In this document: one piece after another, positions 34,837-45,977 of the stretch
How the letters are laid out: each line of letters opens with the position of its first letter
Position numbering within the stretch: position 1 is the stretch's first letter
NCBI RefSeq assembly: GCF_026745355.1
Contig: NC_079205.1
Location: forward strand, 64,098,638-64,162,637
Origin: Beta vulgaris subsp. vulgaris
Lineage: Eukaryota; Streptophyta; Magnoliopsida; Caryophyllales; Amaranthaceae
Reading direction: 5' to 3'
Length of the DNA: 64,000 bases
Notes under the pieces: model-generated
Databases searched by the model: none
The model's input: the letters and a program-made list of their open reading frames with translations, nothing else
Told to the model about the DNA's origin: nothing
Made by a program: the position numbers and the translations under genes

Positions 34837-35634
34837 GTTATTCTTCAAATTTCATATGACCTTTATTTTGTTGAATTATTCATACATTTAACATAGAGGA
34901 TGTTTATGTGATTTGCTGTGTTATTTCATATGTATAATTTGGGTTCCCTCGCATTTTGGGAGTATTGTTTGTAAATTTTGTGTTGTTTTTTTGATTGATT
35001 GATTGTTCATGACTCCAATATGGTTAAATAGAACAGTTTAACCTAATACGCGGTACAAAAATGCATATGGAAATGCAATTCGCTACCTGATTTTGTTATA
35101 TAAGCCCAAATTTATCACACTTGCATTTAGCAACTCATCAATGAAATAGGTAGCACTGACTAAGAACATAGGGAGTATCTTATCTAGTCATAAGAAGATA
35201 GTGAGTATCTTATGTCAAAATTTGGTTCCAGGTTATTCTTCCTACTCATATGATCTTTATTTTGTTGCATTATTCTTCCATATAATGTAGAGGATGTTTG
35301 TGTGATTTGTTGTGTTATTAATATGCATAATTTGGGTTGCCTTGCATTTTGTGAGTATTGTTTGTAAATTTTGTGTTGTTTTTTGATTGATTGATTGTTC
35401 ATGCCTCCAATATGGTTAAATAGAACAGTTTAACCTAATACGCGGTACGAAAATGCGTATGGAAATGCAATTCGCTACCTAATTTTGTTATATAAGCCCA
35501 AATTTTTCACACTTGCATTTAGCAACTCATCAATGAAATAGGTAGCACTGACTAAGAAGATAGGGAGTATCTTATCTAGTCATAAGGAGATAGTATCTTA
35601 TCTAGTCATAAGAAGATAGTGAGTATCTTATGTC
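34821..35634 (+). repeat. 395-415 bp tandem duplication of the TRMU exon 1/intron 1 junction, running into the gap
   Basis: CAAAATTTGGTTTCAGGTTA at 34821 recurs as CAAAATTTGGTTCCAGGTTA at 35216, with the following intron text duplicated almost base for base (a few SNPs and small indels). A third unit would start at 35631: the phrase GAGTATCTTATGTC that precedes unit 2 is the last sequence before the N run. The array therefore probably continues inside the gap. Confidence 0.92.
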
Positions 35635-36634
35635 NNNNNNNNNNNNNNNNNNNNNNNNNNNNNNNNNNNNNNNNNNNNNNNNNNNNNNNNNNNNNNNNNN
35701 NNNNNNNNNNNNNNNNNNNNNNNNNNNNNNNNNNNNNNNNNNNNNNNNNNNNNNNNNNNNNNNNNNNNNNNNNNNNNNNNNNNNNNNNNNNNNNNNNNNN
35801 NNNNNNNNNNNNNNNNNNNNNNNNNNNNNNNNNNNNNNNNNNNNNNNNNNNNNNNNNNNNNNNNNNNNNNNNNNNNNNNNNNNNNNNNNNNNNNNNNNNN
35901 NNNNNNNNNNNNNNNNNNNNNNNNNNNNNNNNNNNNNNNNNNNNNNNNNNNNNNNNNNNNNNNNNNNNNNNNNNNNNNNNNNNNNNNNNNNNNNNNNNNN
36001 NNNNNNNNNNNNNNNNNNNNNNNNNNNNNNNNNNNNNNNNNNNNNNNNNNNNNNNNNNNNNNNNNNNNNNNNNNNNNNNNNNNNNNNNNNNNNNNNNNNN
36101 NNNNNNNNNNNNNNNNNNNNNNNNNNNNNNNNNNNNNNNNNNNNNNNNNNNNNNNNNNNNNNNNNNNNNNNNNNNNNNNNNNNNNNNNNNNNNNNNNNNN
36201 NNNNNNNNNNNNNNNNNNNNNNNNNNNNNNNNNNNNNNNNNNNNNNNNNNNNNNNNNNNNNNNNNNNNNNNNNNNNNNNNNNNNNNNNNNNNNNNNNNNN
36301 NNNNNNNNNNNNNNNNNNNNNNNNNNNNNNNNNNNNNNNNNNNNNNNNNNNNNNNNNNNNNNNNNNNNNNNNNNNNNNNNNNNNNNNNNNNNNNNNNNNN
36401 NNNNNNNNNNNNNNNNNNNNNNNNNNNNNNNNNNNNNNNNNNNNNNNNNNNNNNNNNNNNNNNNNNNNNNNNNNNNNNNNNNNNNNNNNNNNNNNNNNNN
36501 NNNNNNNNNNNNNNNNNNNNNNNNNNNNNNNNNNNNNNNNNNNNNNNNNNNNNNNNNNNNNNNNNNNNNNNNNNNNNNNNNNNNNNNNNNNNNNNNNNNN
36601 NNNNNNNNNNNNNNNNNNNNNNNNNNNNNNNNNN
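35635..36634. other. Assembly gap, 1000 N
   Basis: Exactly 1000 undetermined bases, which looks like a fixed or estimated scaffold gap. The real length is unknown. Open frames across it are meaningless. Confidence 1.
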
Positions 36635-37300
36635 AGATGATTTCATCCCAACAAATGTGTCCTGTTTGTTTGACCTCCCTAGGATAATCACACAACATTC
36701 ATGTAAAATGTGCCTTGATTTCTTGGCAAAGAAGGAGAGAGACTCGAAGATGGAAGTGCGTCGCACGCACGAAGCACGCTTCCTCCTTCCCTAGCAGCCC
36801 GAGCGGGCGTGCATCAGCTCGGACGGGCTTATATAAAAACCTGCGCCGCGCAGACTGTCTGGCCCGAGCGGGCGGTTCCTGGCACGGGCGGGTGGTTCCT
36901 GGCCAGGGAGGGCAGTCATCCTGTTTTGCGTTTTAATCCGGTTTTTTTTCCAGATTTTTTTTTGTTCTGGGTCATTTTGTTAACTTTAGGAGGTCATATA
37001 TTTCTATAAGACATGCTAAAGTAATTTAGAACCCTAAAATTCAAATTAGCCACAAAATATAACACACTCTCTCTCTCTCCTTCTTTGTCTCTTCTTATCC
37101 ACTGTAATTCCTCCATTAGAGGGGCTAAAAAAACTCCAAGGTTATTGCTTGTGGATGTAGGTCAAGGACTCAAGGTTGACCGAACCACGTTAAATCTTTG
37201 TCTTTCTTTATTGCTTTCATTTCTCATTTAAAGTTTACAACTTTGCATTTATTGTTGAACTTGAACTTAACTAACAAATCTTAGGTCCTAGAAATTGCTA
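36635..37300 (+). mobile_element. LTR-like retroelement fragment beside the gap
   Basis: A GC-rich block with repeated CCCGAGCGGGC / GGTTCCTGG words (36790-36910) contains TTATATAAAA at 36829, a TATA-like site. A leader-like AT-rich stretch follows with a (CT)n run at 37067-37079 and TTGACCGAACCACGTTAAATC, typical of the U5 side of plant LTRs. No second LTR, primer site or pol sequence is visible, so a solo or truncated LTR is the best guess. Confidence 0.4.
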
Positions 37301-38381
37301 TCAATTCAATTCAATTAGCAACATATGCATTAAAGTTGATTATTAACCGACCTGATTAGTTAAGCTTTATTTACGAGAGAGACATTGATTTAAATAGATA
37401 CTTAGAACCTCTTTGATCTTAAACACACTCGATCTAGTTTTATTAAATTCAAACCGATTTCAAATCTAGTTGCTAACCTATCCCATGATTACTTCTAATG
37501 TCACAAATTTATGATTTATGCATCACTAGGAAGCATAGAAGAGGACATATGAAAGTATATGATTATGGTCCATAAATTATGCATCTATGATTAGTATGAT
37601 TAGTTGAGTGATCCATCATTGGTCCCCTAACAGGTGTATATAATACTATGGTGTTGGTTGTTGCACAACCACCTTTTGATGTGGTAGTTAGATTTCTTAG
37701 TGATATTTGGATTGTAGGACAAGAAGAGTAGGGAAATGAAAATGAAAGTAAGATGGCAAGGTGGGAATCAATAGGGAAATTGATAGGAGGGTTGTTGAAG
37801 AGGGGTGCATTTGGGACCAGAAAAATCAGGTTTTAGATGACTAAAAATATAAAATGTATATTTCCAGTGTATTATATGATTTGTTTTAAACATAGCAAAA
37901 GTTGGCCATTATCTAGATTGCTTAATCTGATCAGAGTATTGGATGCCTTGCTCTCATAAAACCACTGATATATAGCACTCCTTGACACTAGTATTTTAGG
38001 TAGCGGATAGCGGGTAGCGGTTGGACAAGATCAAAACGCTATTCAAGAAAACTACGAGTGTTTGGTAAGATTGTGGTTGTATTACCGGGTGATGATTGGA
38101 GTAAATTATGGATAGTGGTTGTAGAACGTTATTCCGAGTAACGTTTGAAATTTATAGGTAGCGACCTATTGAATAAAAACTATATAATCGTCTAAGGTAG
38201 AATTGTGAACCAATATTTTTAATTTCTATTTCTTTTTCAGTTTATGTTTTTTTTGAGAGACTTAATTATTTTTTATGCCAATTCATTTTTTCACATGAAT
38301 GTGTTTTAAATATTAATTTTTTTTCTTGATTCTTGTTAATTGACATATGCAAATCAAACTACTAGCAAAAAATTAGATATA
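37301..38381. other. Intergenic, no gene seen
   Basis: AT-rich sequence with no recognised exon, RNA gene or transposon end. Confidence 0.45.
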
Positions 38382-38622
38382 CTTCATCCATTTCATATTA
38401 CATGCAATACTTGCACTTTTCACGCATGTCTTTTGAGGACATATATCTCTAACTTTGTATTTGTAAAAATTATAAAAAGTACATATTAAAAAATACACGA
38501 ATTTAACAAGATCCCACATGACAATATTTTTATTCACGTAAAAATCACAAACGATCGGCAAAGTGAAATTTGTAAATAGTGTAAAAAATACAAGTGTTGC
38601 ATGTAATATAAAACGGAGGAAG
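38382..38622. mobile_element. Stowaway-type MITE
   Basis: The ends are CTTCATCCATTTCATATTAC and GTAATATAAAACGGAGGAAG, with TA flanks. GACTATGTTTTT-like inner text is shared with 26559-26816. Confidence 0.85.
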
Positions 38623-38679
38623 TATAAACATCTATACAAATATATTAAAGGCGTGTGTGACAAACTGACAATGTATACA

Positions 38680-38800
38680 CGTCATCTGGCAAAAGTAAAA
38701 TTAGCTTGCAACAAGATCTGAACCTGTGACCTCTTGCTATTATACATGACACAATTACCCTTTCAACCAACTTTTAATCATGCTTTAAGTGTCCATATTA
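38680..38800 (-). other. tRNA-derived SINE-like relic
   Basis: On the minus strand GTTGAAAGGGTAATTGTG, then AGGTCACAGGTTCAGATCTT, resemble box A and box B spacing of a tRNA-derived promoter. No clear tail or target duplication. Confidence 0.35.
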
Positions 38801-38952
38801 TTATATTTGTACCTTTTAAATGTTGAGTTTTCCTCAATATATTTTAACGAAAATGAAAAAAAAATGGCAAATTCGCAAAATAATACCAACTCGAGACAAT
38901 GTCCAAACCCAAATAATAGTTAATAGGTTAAAATAAACCTCTTCCTTTTTCC

Positions 38953-39192
38953 GTGTTTGGATCCTCTAGAGTTGTAAAATAACTCTACAAGGTAGAGTTT
39001 GAGCAATATCAACCATTGAATAAAAAATCAATGGCTCATATATTCTCTTTCCAAAATCCCCCTATTTTATCTCATCAAATCCACCCCTAAATCTTTCCAT
39101 TCCACCAATATAAGCCTTTGATTTTAAAATGTATGGCTCGGATACAACTCTACCTTGTAGAGTTTCACTAGAACTCTAGAGGATCCGGACTC
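38953..39192. mobile_element. Mutator-like MITE with perfect 9-bp TSD
   Basis: The termini are GTGTTTGGATCCTCTAGAG and CTCTAGAGGATCCGGACTC, with 9-bp duplications CCTTTTTCC at 38944-38952 and 39193-39201. The 240-bp interior matches 24791-25031 in the opposite orientation. A further partial copy starts near 39617. Confidence 0.88.
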
Positions 39193-39616
39193 CCTTTTTC
39201 CCGGGGTTCGGGGGAAAGTGGGGCACTCCGAACACAAAACTGTCTCCCGGCAAACAAGGAGTAATATCAGCATAAACATTATTAGTAATAAAACAAATAA
39301 GATAGCACCAAAATAATAAAACAAAATAAGGTGATACTAGTTAACTAATGTTTCTAAGTTCTTATAATACCAGAAAAAGACATTTAGAAATGAAAAAGCA
39401 ACTTAGGAATCCCACAAACATGAAATGTTTTTCCCTTGTCCTATCTTTTTAGCATGTCCAAATGCATAATAGTTGGACTTGAATAATTTTAAGTAAAATC
39501 TCTTGGATTTTTCTGATTTTAGTCATATAGTGAACTCAATTATTTCAGAATAATAGAAGATAATGTTGGACTAAAAGTAGCTTCAAGATGTTTCAGCCAC
39601 TAGCCGACTACCACAT

Positions 39617-39695
39617 GAATTCGGATCCTCTAGAGTTTTAATACGACTCTACATGGTAAAATTGTATCTTAACTATACATTTTAAAATCAAGAGA
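39617..39695. mobile_element. Partial copy of the GGATCCTCTAGAG MITE
   Basis: AATTCGGATCCTCTAGAG followed by GACTCTACATGGTA and ACATTTTAAAATCAAG reproduces one end of the 38953 family. The other end is missing. Confidence 0.65.
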
Positions 39696-39944
39696 TCGTT
39701 TTTTTTCCTTCCCTTTTTTATAGAATGGAAAGGAAAATGTCATACGACAGTAAACTAATAATAGATCAACTTGTATACAACATATAGTTGTATACTTCAC
39801 TTGTTTAGGTAAAAAGGACCCAATTCACAATAAGTTTATTCTAGACTGATCACATAAAAATAGACACCTAAAACTATATAAAACAGTAACTTATGCATGG
39901 GTAACAATAAACTTATAATTTTTTAAAAAAATTGATAAGAAGAA

Positions 39945-40080
39945 ATCTTCTTAACTGCCCTCGCACAAAACCTCTACCCATAGGTTCATTATAAGCAAAT
40001 GCTTAGAGGTAGGAATTGAACCTTAGACCTTACTAGGAAAGATGGAAAAGCTCACCACTTGAGTCGACCCCAATTCCTTG
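39945..40080 (-). other. SINE-like relic (box B-like motif)
   Basis: On the minus strand AAGGTTCAATTCC with neighbouring CTCTAAGCATTTGC and TTGGGGTCGACTCAAGTGG suggests a tRNA-derived element of the 29770 type. The ends are unclear. Confidence 0.35.
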
Positions 40081-40639
40081 GGTAACAAAAAACTTATTGG
40101 GTACCAAGTCGTTCATACAAGATTACGTACAAATATTTTCGGTCAAAAGCAGAAAATAAGATTAGGTGAAACAAATATTTACAAGGCCAAGCATGATGAT
40201 AGTACTAGCATTTAGCATATAGTCTGGTGAAATGACCGAGTATTCAGCTTAAATTTTCATTAATTCATTCACAATCAAACACAAGATTATGTACCTAAAT
40301 AAAAGAAGAAACTCAAGAATTGTGCAAAGGAATATGACTAGTAATATCTGATTGTTAATCTTTTTTGTTATTGACAAGGAGATAAGGTGTTTATCAATAC
40401 AAGAGAAAAAAGAAAGGCACGAATTTGTCGAAAAAAACAGTGAGATGACTATATACTTACTCATATGTGCTGTTAGTTCTTGTACAAAATCTAAAGATTA
40501 ATCAGCAACCTTTGGCTTCTGGCAAAGTTCTCCACAACAGAATCATGTCGTGAACTCGCGACAGAAGTTAATAATCGACAAAGAGCTGGCTGCCGCCAAG
40601 CAATCAGGTCTCAGAACAAAAGGATAATAATTTTAGCCA

Positions 40640-41080
40640 AGCAATCAGTTTAGAGTGATCTCTGCAACTGAACAAGAACCAAGAGGCATCTGGTTCAAAT
40701 GGCATAAAAGTGATAATGTTGTTTGCATCCAGCAAGCCCACTTATATCTACCATGCAACTCGTAGTGAACAAGCCTTGGGGTTACATCAAAACCATAGAG
40801 CTGAAAGCTCGCTCCAAGCCCTTCTCGGGCCACCATTCCACTTACCTGAACGACTACAAGCAGACAAGAAGGATAATAAGGTCCTCCCATTTGGTCGGAA
40901 TTCATAGCCTAACATCTGTGAGTAGACATGTAGAGCATCATTTACTTGACCATTCAAACCATATTCGGCTTCCAAGGCATTCCAAGAGCCAATATTGCTT
41001 CTTTGCACATGCTTTTGAAAATCTCCTGAGTGTTCTGCATACTGCCACACCTTGCATACATCAATACAAAGCGATCCCAA
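40640..41080 (-). pseudogene. PLS-class PPR protein relic
   Basis: The minus strand keeps recognisable PPR text: NIGSWNALEAEYGLNGQVND, ALHVYSQMLGYEFRPNG and TLLSFLSACSRSG, the L and S motifs seen just before the E domain of plant organelle PPR proteins. VTPRLVHYELHG and LNQMPLGSCSVAEI follow in another frame. Several frame changes and the lack of a start or upstream repeats mark it as a fragment. It lies 400 bp downstream of a P-class PPR gene but is of a different subclass, so it is not a simple duplicate. Confidence 0.72.
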
Positions 41081-41477
41081 CCGACAAATTCAAGCCTCGT
41101 TTACGTACAGTGTAAGCATGTAGGCATTGGCCTAGAGGAAGACTAGCTACATCAGTGCATGATGAGAGAATATTTATATTTTTTACAGGATTGGGTTCCT
41201 CTTTCAAGATCATCCACTTGCATGAGCTTGGTTATTTCTCACATAACTAGCAATCAAATAATTCCACCATATTACATCTCTGTTTGAGCATGTATCAATT
41301 AAATTCCTAGCCACTGCCACAGCAACAACCAAGCTTCATACCTAGACATGGCAGAACTGGATTACACCCGACACATTACATAATGCACTAAATGCCGAGG
41401 TATTTTCTCGAAGGCATCTCTTGTTCTTCTTCTATATCTAGCAGTCATTTCATCCTCAAATCTTACAAATATCTCTC

Positions 41478-43000
41478 CTACTCTCTTGTTCTTCTTCTAT
41501 CTCTAGTAGCCATTTTTTCCCCAAATCTTACAAAAATGTCTCCTAAATCAAATAGTCCAACCTCTCTCAATTTCTTTGCAACTTCCTCAAACATTAATAC
41601 ACCTTCCTCATTTGAGTAGTAATGCAAGAAATTGTTATAGTCAAACCTCGGCACCTCAAGTCCTCTTTTCATGGTTCGTTCAGTATACTTGGTGGCTTCC
41701 AGAACTTTCCCGGCTTTAACCAAACCCCCAACAAATATGGAATCAAAATTTACGAGGGGGTCATTCCCCTTCCTTCCTCTCTTCCCTAGGTGCCCTTGCA
41801 ACAACATGATATAGGTATGCATAGTAGGTTCGCATCCTTTTCTTATCATCAATCTAAAAACTTCCGTTGCCTCACCTGCCTTCCGTCTTTTTAGAAATCC
41901 CTTGATCAAGGCATGGTACATGCTTATATCTGGTGTTTCCGTATTTTCCATGATTAAATACGCCTCTACAACTCTATTCTTTGACACGAGCCCATACATT
42001 AATGACGCTAGTGTTGCATTATCTGCTTTGATTCCTCTCTTTTGCATTTCTTCAAACACTAAATGAGCCTGAGGAAGCTTGCCCCTTTTACACATCCATT
42101 TGATGACGATACTGTAAGTAGAAAGTCCAACTTCCTCCATCCTTTTTACTCTCATAGTTTGAAAAAGCTTTAGTCCTTGATCAAACTGATTATTCTTGAA
42201 GAACCTCTCTATCATTGTATTTACAGCATCTATGTCAGCTTCAATTCCTTCATCCATCATTAGATTCCACAATTTTGAAGCCTCAATCACATCGCCAACA
42301 TCACAAATCCACAGATTAAGTGCTTATAAGTTACGTGATTTGGGCTAATCCAATCCTTTAACTTTACACACAACATACTTAGCCTCGTCAACCAGCTTTT
42401 CCTTGCAAAGGGTTTCAACAACTTTATTTAAAGTATCCAAGCTATAGCCATACTCATGAGAATTCATCAAGTGAAAATATTCCACACATTTCTTCAATTC
42501 CCTAGCAGCAGCCAATGTTTTCAAAGCAACCCTAAATGTCTTATCATTAGCAATTTTCTGCTCTGTCACTTCATGTAATAATTCCCAAAACAGATCAATA
42601 TTTCTAGACTTACCAATCACATCAAGCATCTTATTGAAGGTGACAGGGGTGTGGGTAAACCCGGGCAAGTCAAGGTGAATTGATAGAAGCGGTAAACTGG
42701 TCGCCATGAAAGGGGGAATTTGTTGCATACTTGGAGGAAAAATTCATGGTTAAGGCTGAATTGAGAGTTTTGAAGGTGTGTTTGGAGCTTGGAATCTAAC
42801 GCATCTTGTTGCTGGTACAGAATTGTGCAAACCCTGAGAAGATGGTCTGAGTTGACTGGGATCAATGTGTTATTATGCAAAGGAGCAAGAGACTGATGAA
42901 GAAAGGTATTAGTTGGAGGGGTGGTAACACGTTGTAGTGTGTGAGTGCGCCTGAAGAGGTTGATTAACGGCCTAGTGATAATGACGCTTCTAAAGTTCAT
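41478..43000 (-). CDS. P-class pentatricopeptide repeat protein (three frameshifts)
   Basis: About 507 codons from ATG 43000 to the stop at 41478. The N-terminus (MNFRSVIITRPLINLFRRTH) is Arg-rich and lacks acidic residues, as in a mitochondrial presequence. Repeats in the body include TPVTFNKMLDVIGKSRNIDL, DTLNKVVETLCKEKLVDEA, YSIVIKWMCKRGKLPQAHLV and MYHALIKGFLKRRKAGEA, the 35-residue P-type pattern for sequence-specific RNA binding in organelles. The frame changes at about 42660 (before PGFTHTPVTF). It changes again between 42348 and 42300, where SPNHVTYKHLICGF is read in a second frame between KGLD and CDVGDVIEASKLW. All segments match one continuous PPR protein, so the lesions are single-base indels, either real or assembly errors. 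Confidence 0.8.
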
Positions 43001-43150
43001 CTACCTGAACAAAACAAACAAATACTAGCATATAAGGAAGAAATCGAAATACTAGTATATAAGAGGTCGATTAACGGCCTAGTGATAATGACGCTTCTAA
43101 AGTTCATCTACCTGAACAAAACAAAACAAAACAAAACAAAACAAACAAAT
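42955..43150 (-). repeat. 107-bp tandem duplication of the PPR start region
   Basis: ATTAACGGCCTAGTGATAAT and the following 60 bp occur twice (GGCCT at 42969 and 43076). The outer copy also contains an ATG and the same first 13 codons, but then runs into leader-like sequence. The inner copy is used by the gene. An AAAAC microsatellite sits at 43115-43145. Confidence 0.85.
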
Positions 43151-43210
43151 ACTAGCATATAAGGAGGAAATCCAAATTCCAAAAGAGAAACACAAAGAGC
43201 ATGAAACTAA

Positions 43211-43506
43211 GGCCTTGTTTGGTTGACAAAACAAATTATGGGAAGTGCAAATTCCTAGGAAGTAGAAGTATATGAAATTGTTTGGTTGGCAAAACCATGG
43301 GAATTTGCACTTCCTAGGAAGTTCTACTTCCTCCAAAATGGAGGAAGTTACTTACCTAGGTCCCCCTAGGTAAGTAGAGCTTCCCATAGGAAGTTTTACT
43401 TCCCATTATCAACCAACCACAATTTTACACTTCCTAGGAATTTCAAATACATGGAAAAAATAACTTCATACGAAGTATGACTTCCCATATACAACCAAAC
43501 AAGACC
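43211..43506. mobile_element. PIF/Harbinger (Tourist-like) MITE
   Basis: The ends are GGCCTTGTTTGGTTGAC and CAACCAAACAAGACC, with TAA on both sides (43208-43210, 43507-43509). The interior repeats CACTTCCTAGGAAGT and CCCCCTAGG in palindromic form, as in the element at 12194-12485. A diverged part of the same family is visible at about 54990-55100. Confidence 0.82.
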
Positions 43507-44393
43507 TAAGAAGAAAGGTTTTTATTGCTGAAACATCTTGATGATAAGCTTTAATGCTATCAACTGATCAGCATACATAAGGTCATCACAATTCACGCAT
43601 CACATCGAGGAGAGAAATAATACATTATACATGTATAAACCCCGAAAGGTAGAAGGTATCTCTATAATCTAAAGAATATTCCACTAAGGCTATACTAATC
43701 TAAAACAATTAAAGAAACTCCAGCCAAAAAATTGATCTGATTTCCAGCCACAACACTTGAAAAATTGATCTGATGAAATTAAACAAGAACAAGTGAACAA
43801 AAATATGCGCATCTACAAAGTGTAACATAAATTTTCTTATCATTTACTTCCATGAAACAAACAAACATGAATTAACAAGTTATACCAGAAATTCATTTGA
43901 ATCATAAGTTTATAACATGTAAATTATCCCTAAAAACATGAGATAACATATATGCGAAAGAAAAAATAAGTTGAATTCATGAAACAAACAGCATAAAACC
44001 AATCGCATGAATAATCACATGAAGTAGATCTCAAAAATCGCAATTCCACACCAAAATCCGCAACAAAACAAGTAGATTCATCTAAGGAACAAAACAACAA
44101 CCTGGAATTCGAGCTTCTGCAATTCGAGCTTTGCGTATGACTTATGAGTGGTTCCAAAGGTTCTAAAGGAATTCAATTTAAGTTCAGCATGTATCAAATT
44201 CAATTTGAATAGCTACCCACCTATAGTAAATGGGTACTAAAGGAATTCAATTTGCGTATGCGACAGTCACTGTGAGCGTCTTTTGGAGTGTTACTCGCAT
44301 ATAGGCTCTAGCCTATACCTATGTAGTTTAACATTTTTTTTATGCGCAACACCCGAAAATGTAATATAAATTGACGAGTTTATCTCTATTATA

Positions 44394-44484
44394 CTTTCTC
44401 CGTTCCATAATAAGTGAAATACTCTTCTAAAAATGCTCTCACATAAAAGAGAGAAGTGTTTCACTTATTATGGGTCGGAGGAAG
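44394..44484. mobile_element. Short Stowaway MITE
   Basis: A 91-bp hairpin with CTTTCTCCGTTCCATAATAA and TTATTATGGGTCGGAGGAAG ends, TA-flanked. It is close kin to 50378-50470. Confidence 0.85.
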
Positions 44485-44509
44485 TATAAGCTAAGGGATG
44501 AGCTACGGT

Positions 44510-44901
44510 TAAGGATGGAAATGGGTGATGGATCATCCATCACCCGTTTAACCCAGTTTTTTAAATGGATGAAAAACCCGATTTAAATGGATGGAACGCG
44601 GGTGGTGGGTGAGAATTTTTTCACTCGTCACCCGATCCATCACCCGTTTAACCTCCAACCCATCACCCATTTATTAAGTTTTATGTGTAAACTTACTTAC
44701 TTTTTATATTTTTGATAGAAATATTTTATATCATGTATATCATATCACAAATTTCATTAGAAAATATACTACATGGTTTCACCCGTTTATCACCCGACCC
44801 ACCCGTTTCACCCGGTGGGTGACGGATGGATGGATGCGGGTGGAGCGGATGGATGCGGGTGATGCTCCACCCGCCCCGAATCCCATCCATTTCCATCCCT
44901 A
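44510..44901. mobile_element. hAT-type MITE with CACCCG / GATGGAT word array
   Basis: The ends are TAAGGATGGAAATGGG and CCATTTCCATCCCTA, with a perfect 8-bp duplication GCTACGGT (44502-44509, 44902-44909). The arms consist of CACCCG, GGGTG and GATGGAT words in both orientations around an AT-rich core. Confidence 0.92.
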
Positions 44902-45149
44902 GCTACGGTGTCCTCTTATAAGATTACTTTTCTACTATTTATGGTCATGACTAATAAGAAAATTTAAGATTGCGTAATTTATGATCATTTTCGCAGCAAA
45001 TAACTTCAGTGGGTTGAACTAAACCCCCAAAAATCGGATTTTTTTTTTCCAGCTCACACACCAGTGAATAAGAAAATCAAGTATTTACATTGTAAATTAC
45101 AAAATTAAAATCTTAAAACTTATGGTATATAGTAAAATTAGTGTTCAAA

Positions 45150-45375
45150 AAACCTTCAATTTTTTGGTATCGTCGAAAAAATCCTTCAATTTCTATCATC
45201 AAAAAATATGTTGAATCAATCTAGGAAATCGAACATTTTAAATAGAAAAGAAAATTGAAATCAATTTTTTGATATCGTTGAAAAAATCCTTCAATTTCTA
45301 TCCTCAAAAAGTAAGTTGAATCAATCTAGGAAATCGAACATTTTAAATAGAAAAGAAAATTGGAATCAATGGATG
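45150..45375. repeat. Two-unit tandem repeat, about 105 bp
   Basis: ATCCTTCAATTTCTATC recurs at 45181 and 45286, followed each time by GAATCAATCTAGGAAATCG. No gene. The rest of 44910-45977 shows nothing else recognisable. Confidence 0.8.
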
Positions 45376-45977
45376 AATATGAATGTAGACAATAATATGT
45401 AGAGAGAGATGGAATTTCATATGTAATTATATGTAGAGAGAGAGGGAAGTCTAGCCATCGTTTTGGCTGGGGAAAGCAACAAAAATTATTTTTCGTCAGA
45501 TCAGGTTGTGGGTCCCACTCCCACGCCTAATCAAATTTTCACCCACCCCATGCATTCCCCCCAATCATCCCCACTCATCCCACAATCTTATTCTCAGTCA
45601 CCATTAACAGGTTTTTTTGTTTAAAATTGATGACTTGATCTTACTTTTCAATTGTGAGTAAGGATGCTCTAAGTTGCCCTTTTAAGATATAGAGTGACTC
45701 ATTATACTTCCTCCAACCAAACGTAGCCTTAATTACGGTTGTAAAGTATAACGAACAGAAAGCTATAAGTAAAAATCTTTTGTTGCTGGTATTGTTGGTA
45801 TATAGATGCTTTTTTTATTGTGAAAATTCAGACCTATAGTATAACAATTAACTACTTACTATACCTATTTTCCATGAGATTGGGATCTTAAAAAATTCTG
45901 TTCTACAAAGTTATACATCCCTCCTTGAGCTACATATACAAAGTAGGCAAAATGTTCCAAAAATAACAGAATGGAAT

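Noticed and set aside
35606..36794. Long open frames on both strands across 35.6-36.8 kb
   Set aside because: They consist of undetermined bases (N run) and carry no information.
38956..39190. Vector contamination (GGATCCTCTAGAG polylinker word)
   Set aside because: The word forms the inverted ends of an element with a 9-bp target duplication, found at three sites with shared genomic interior.
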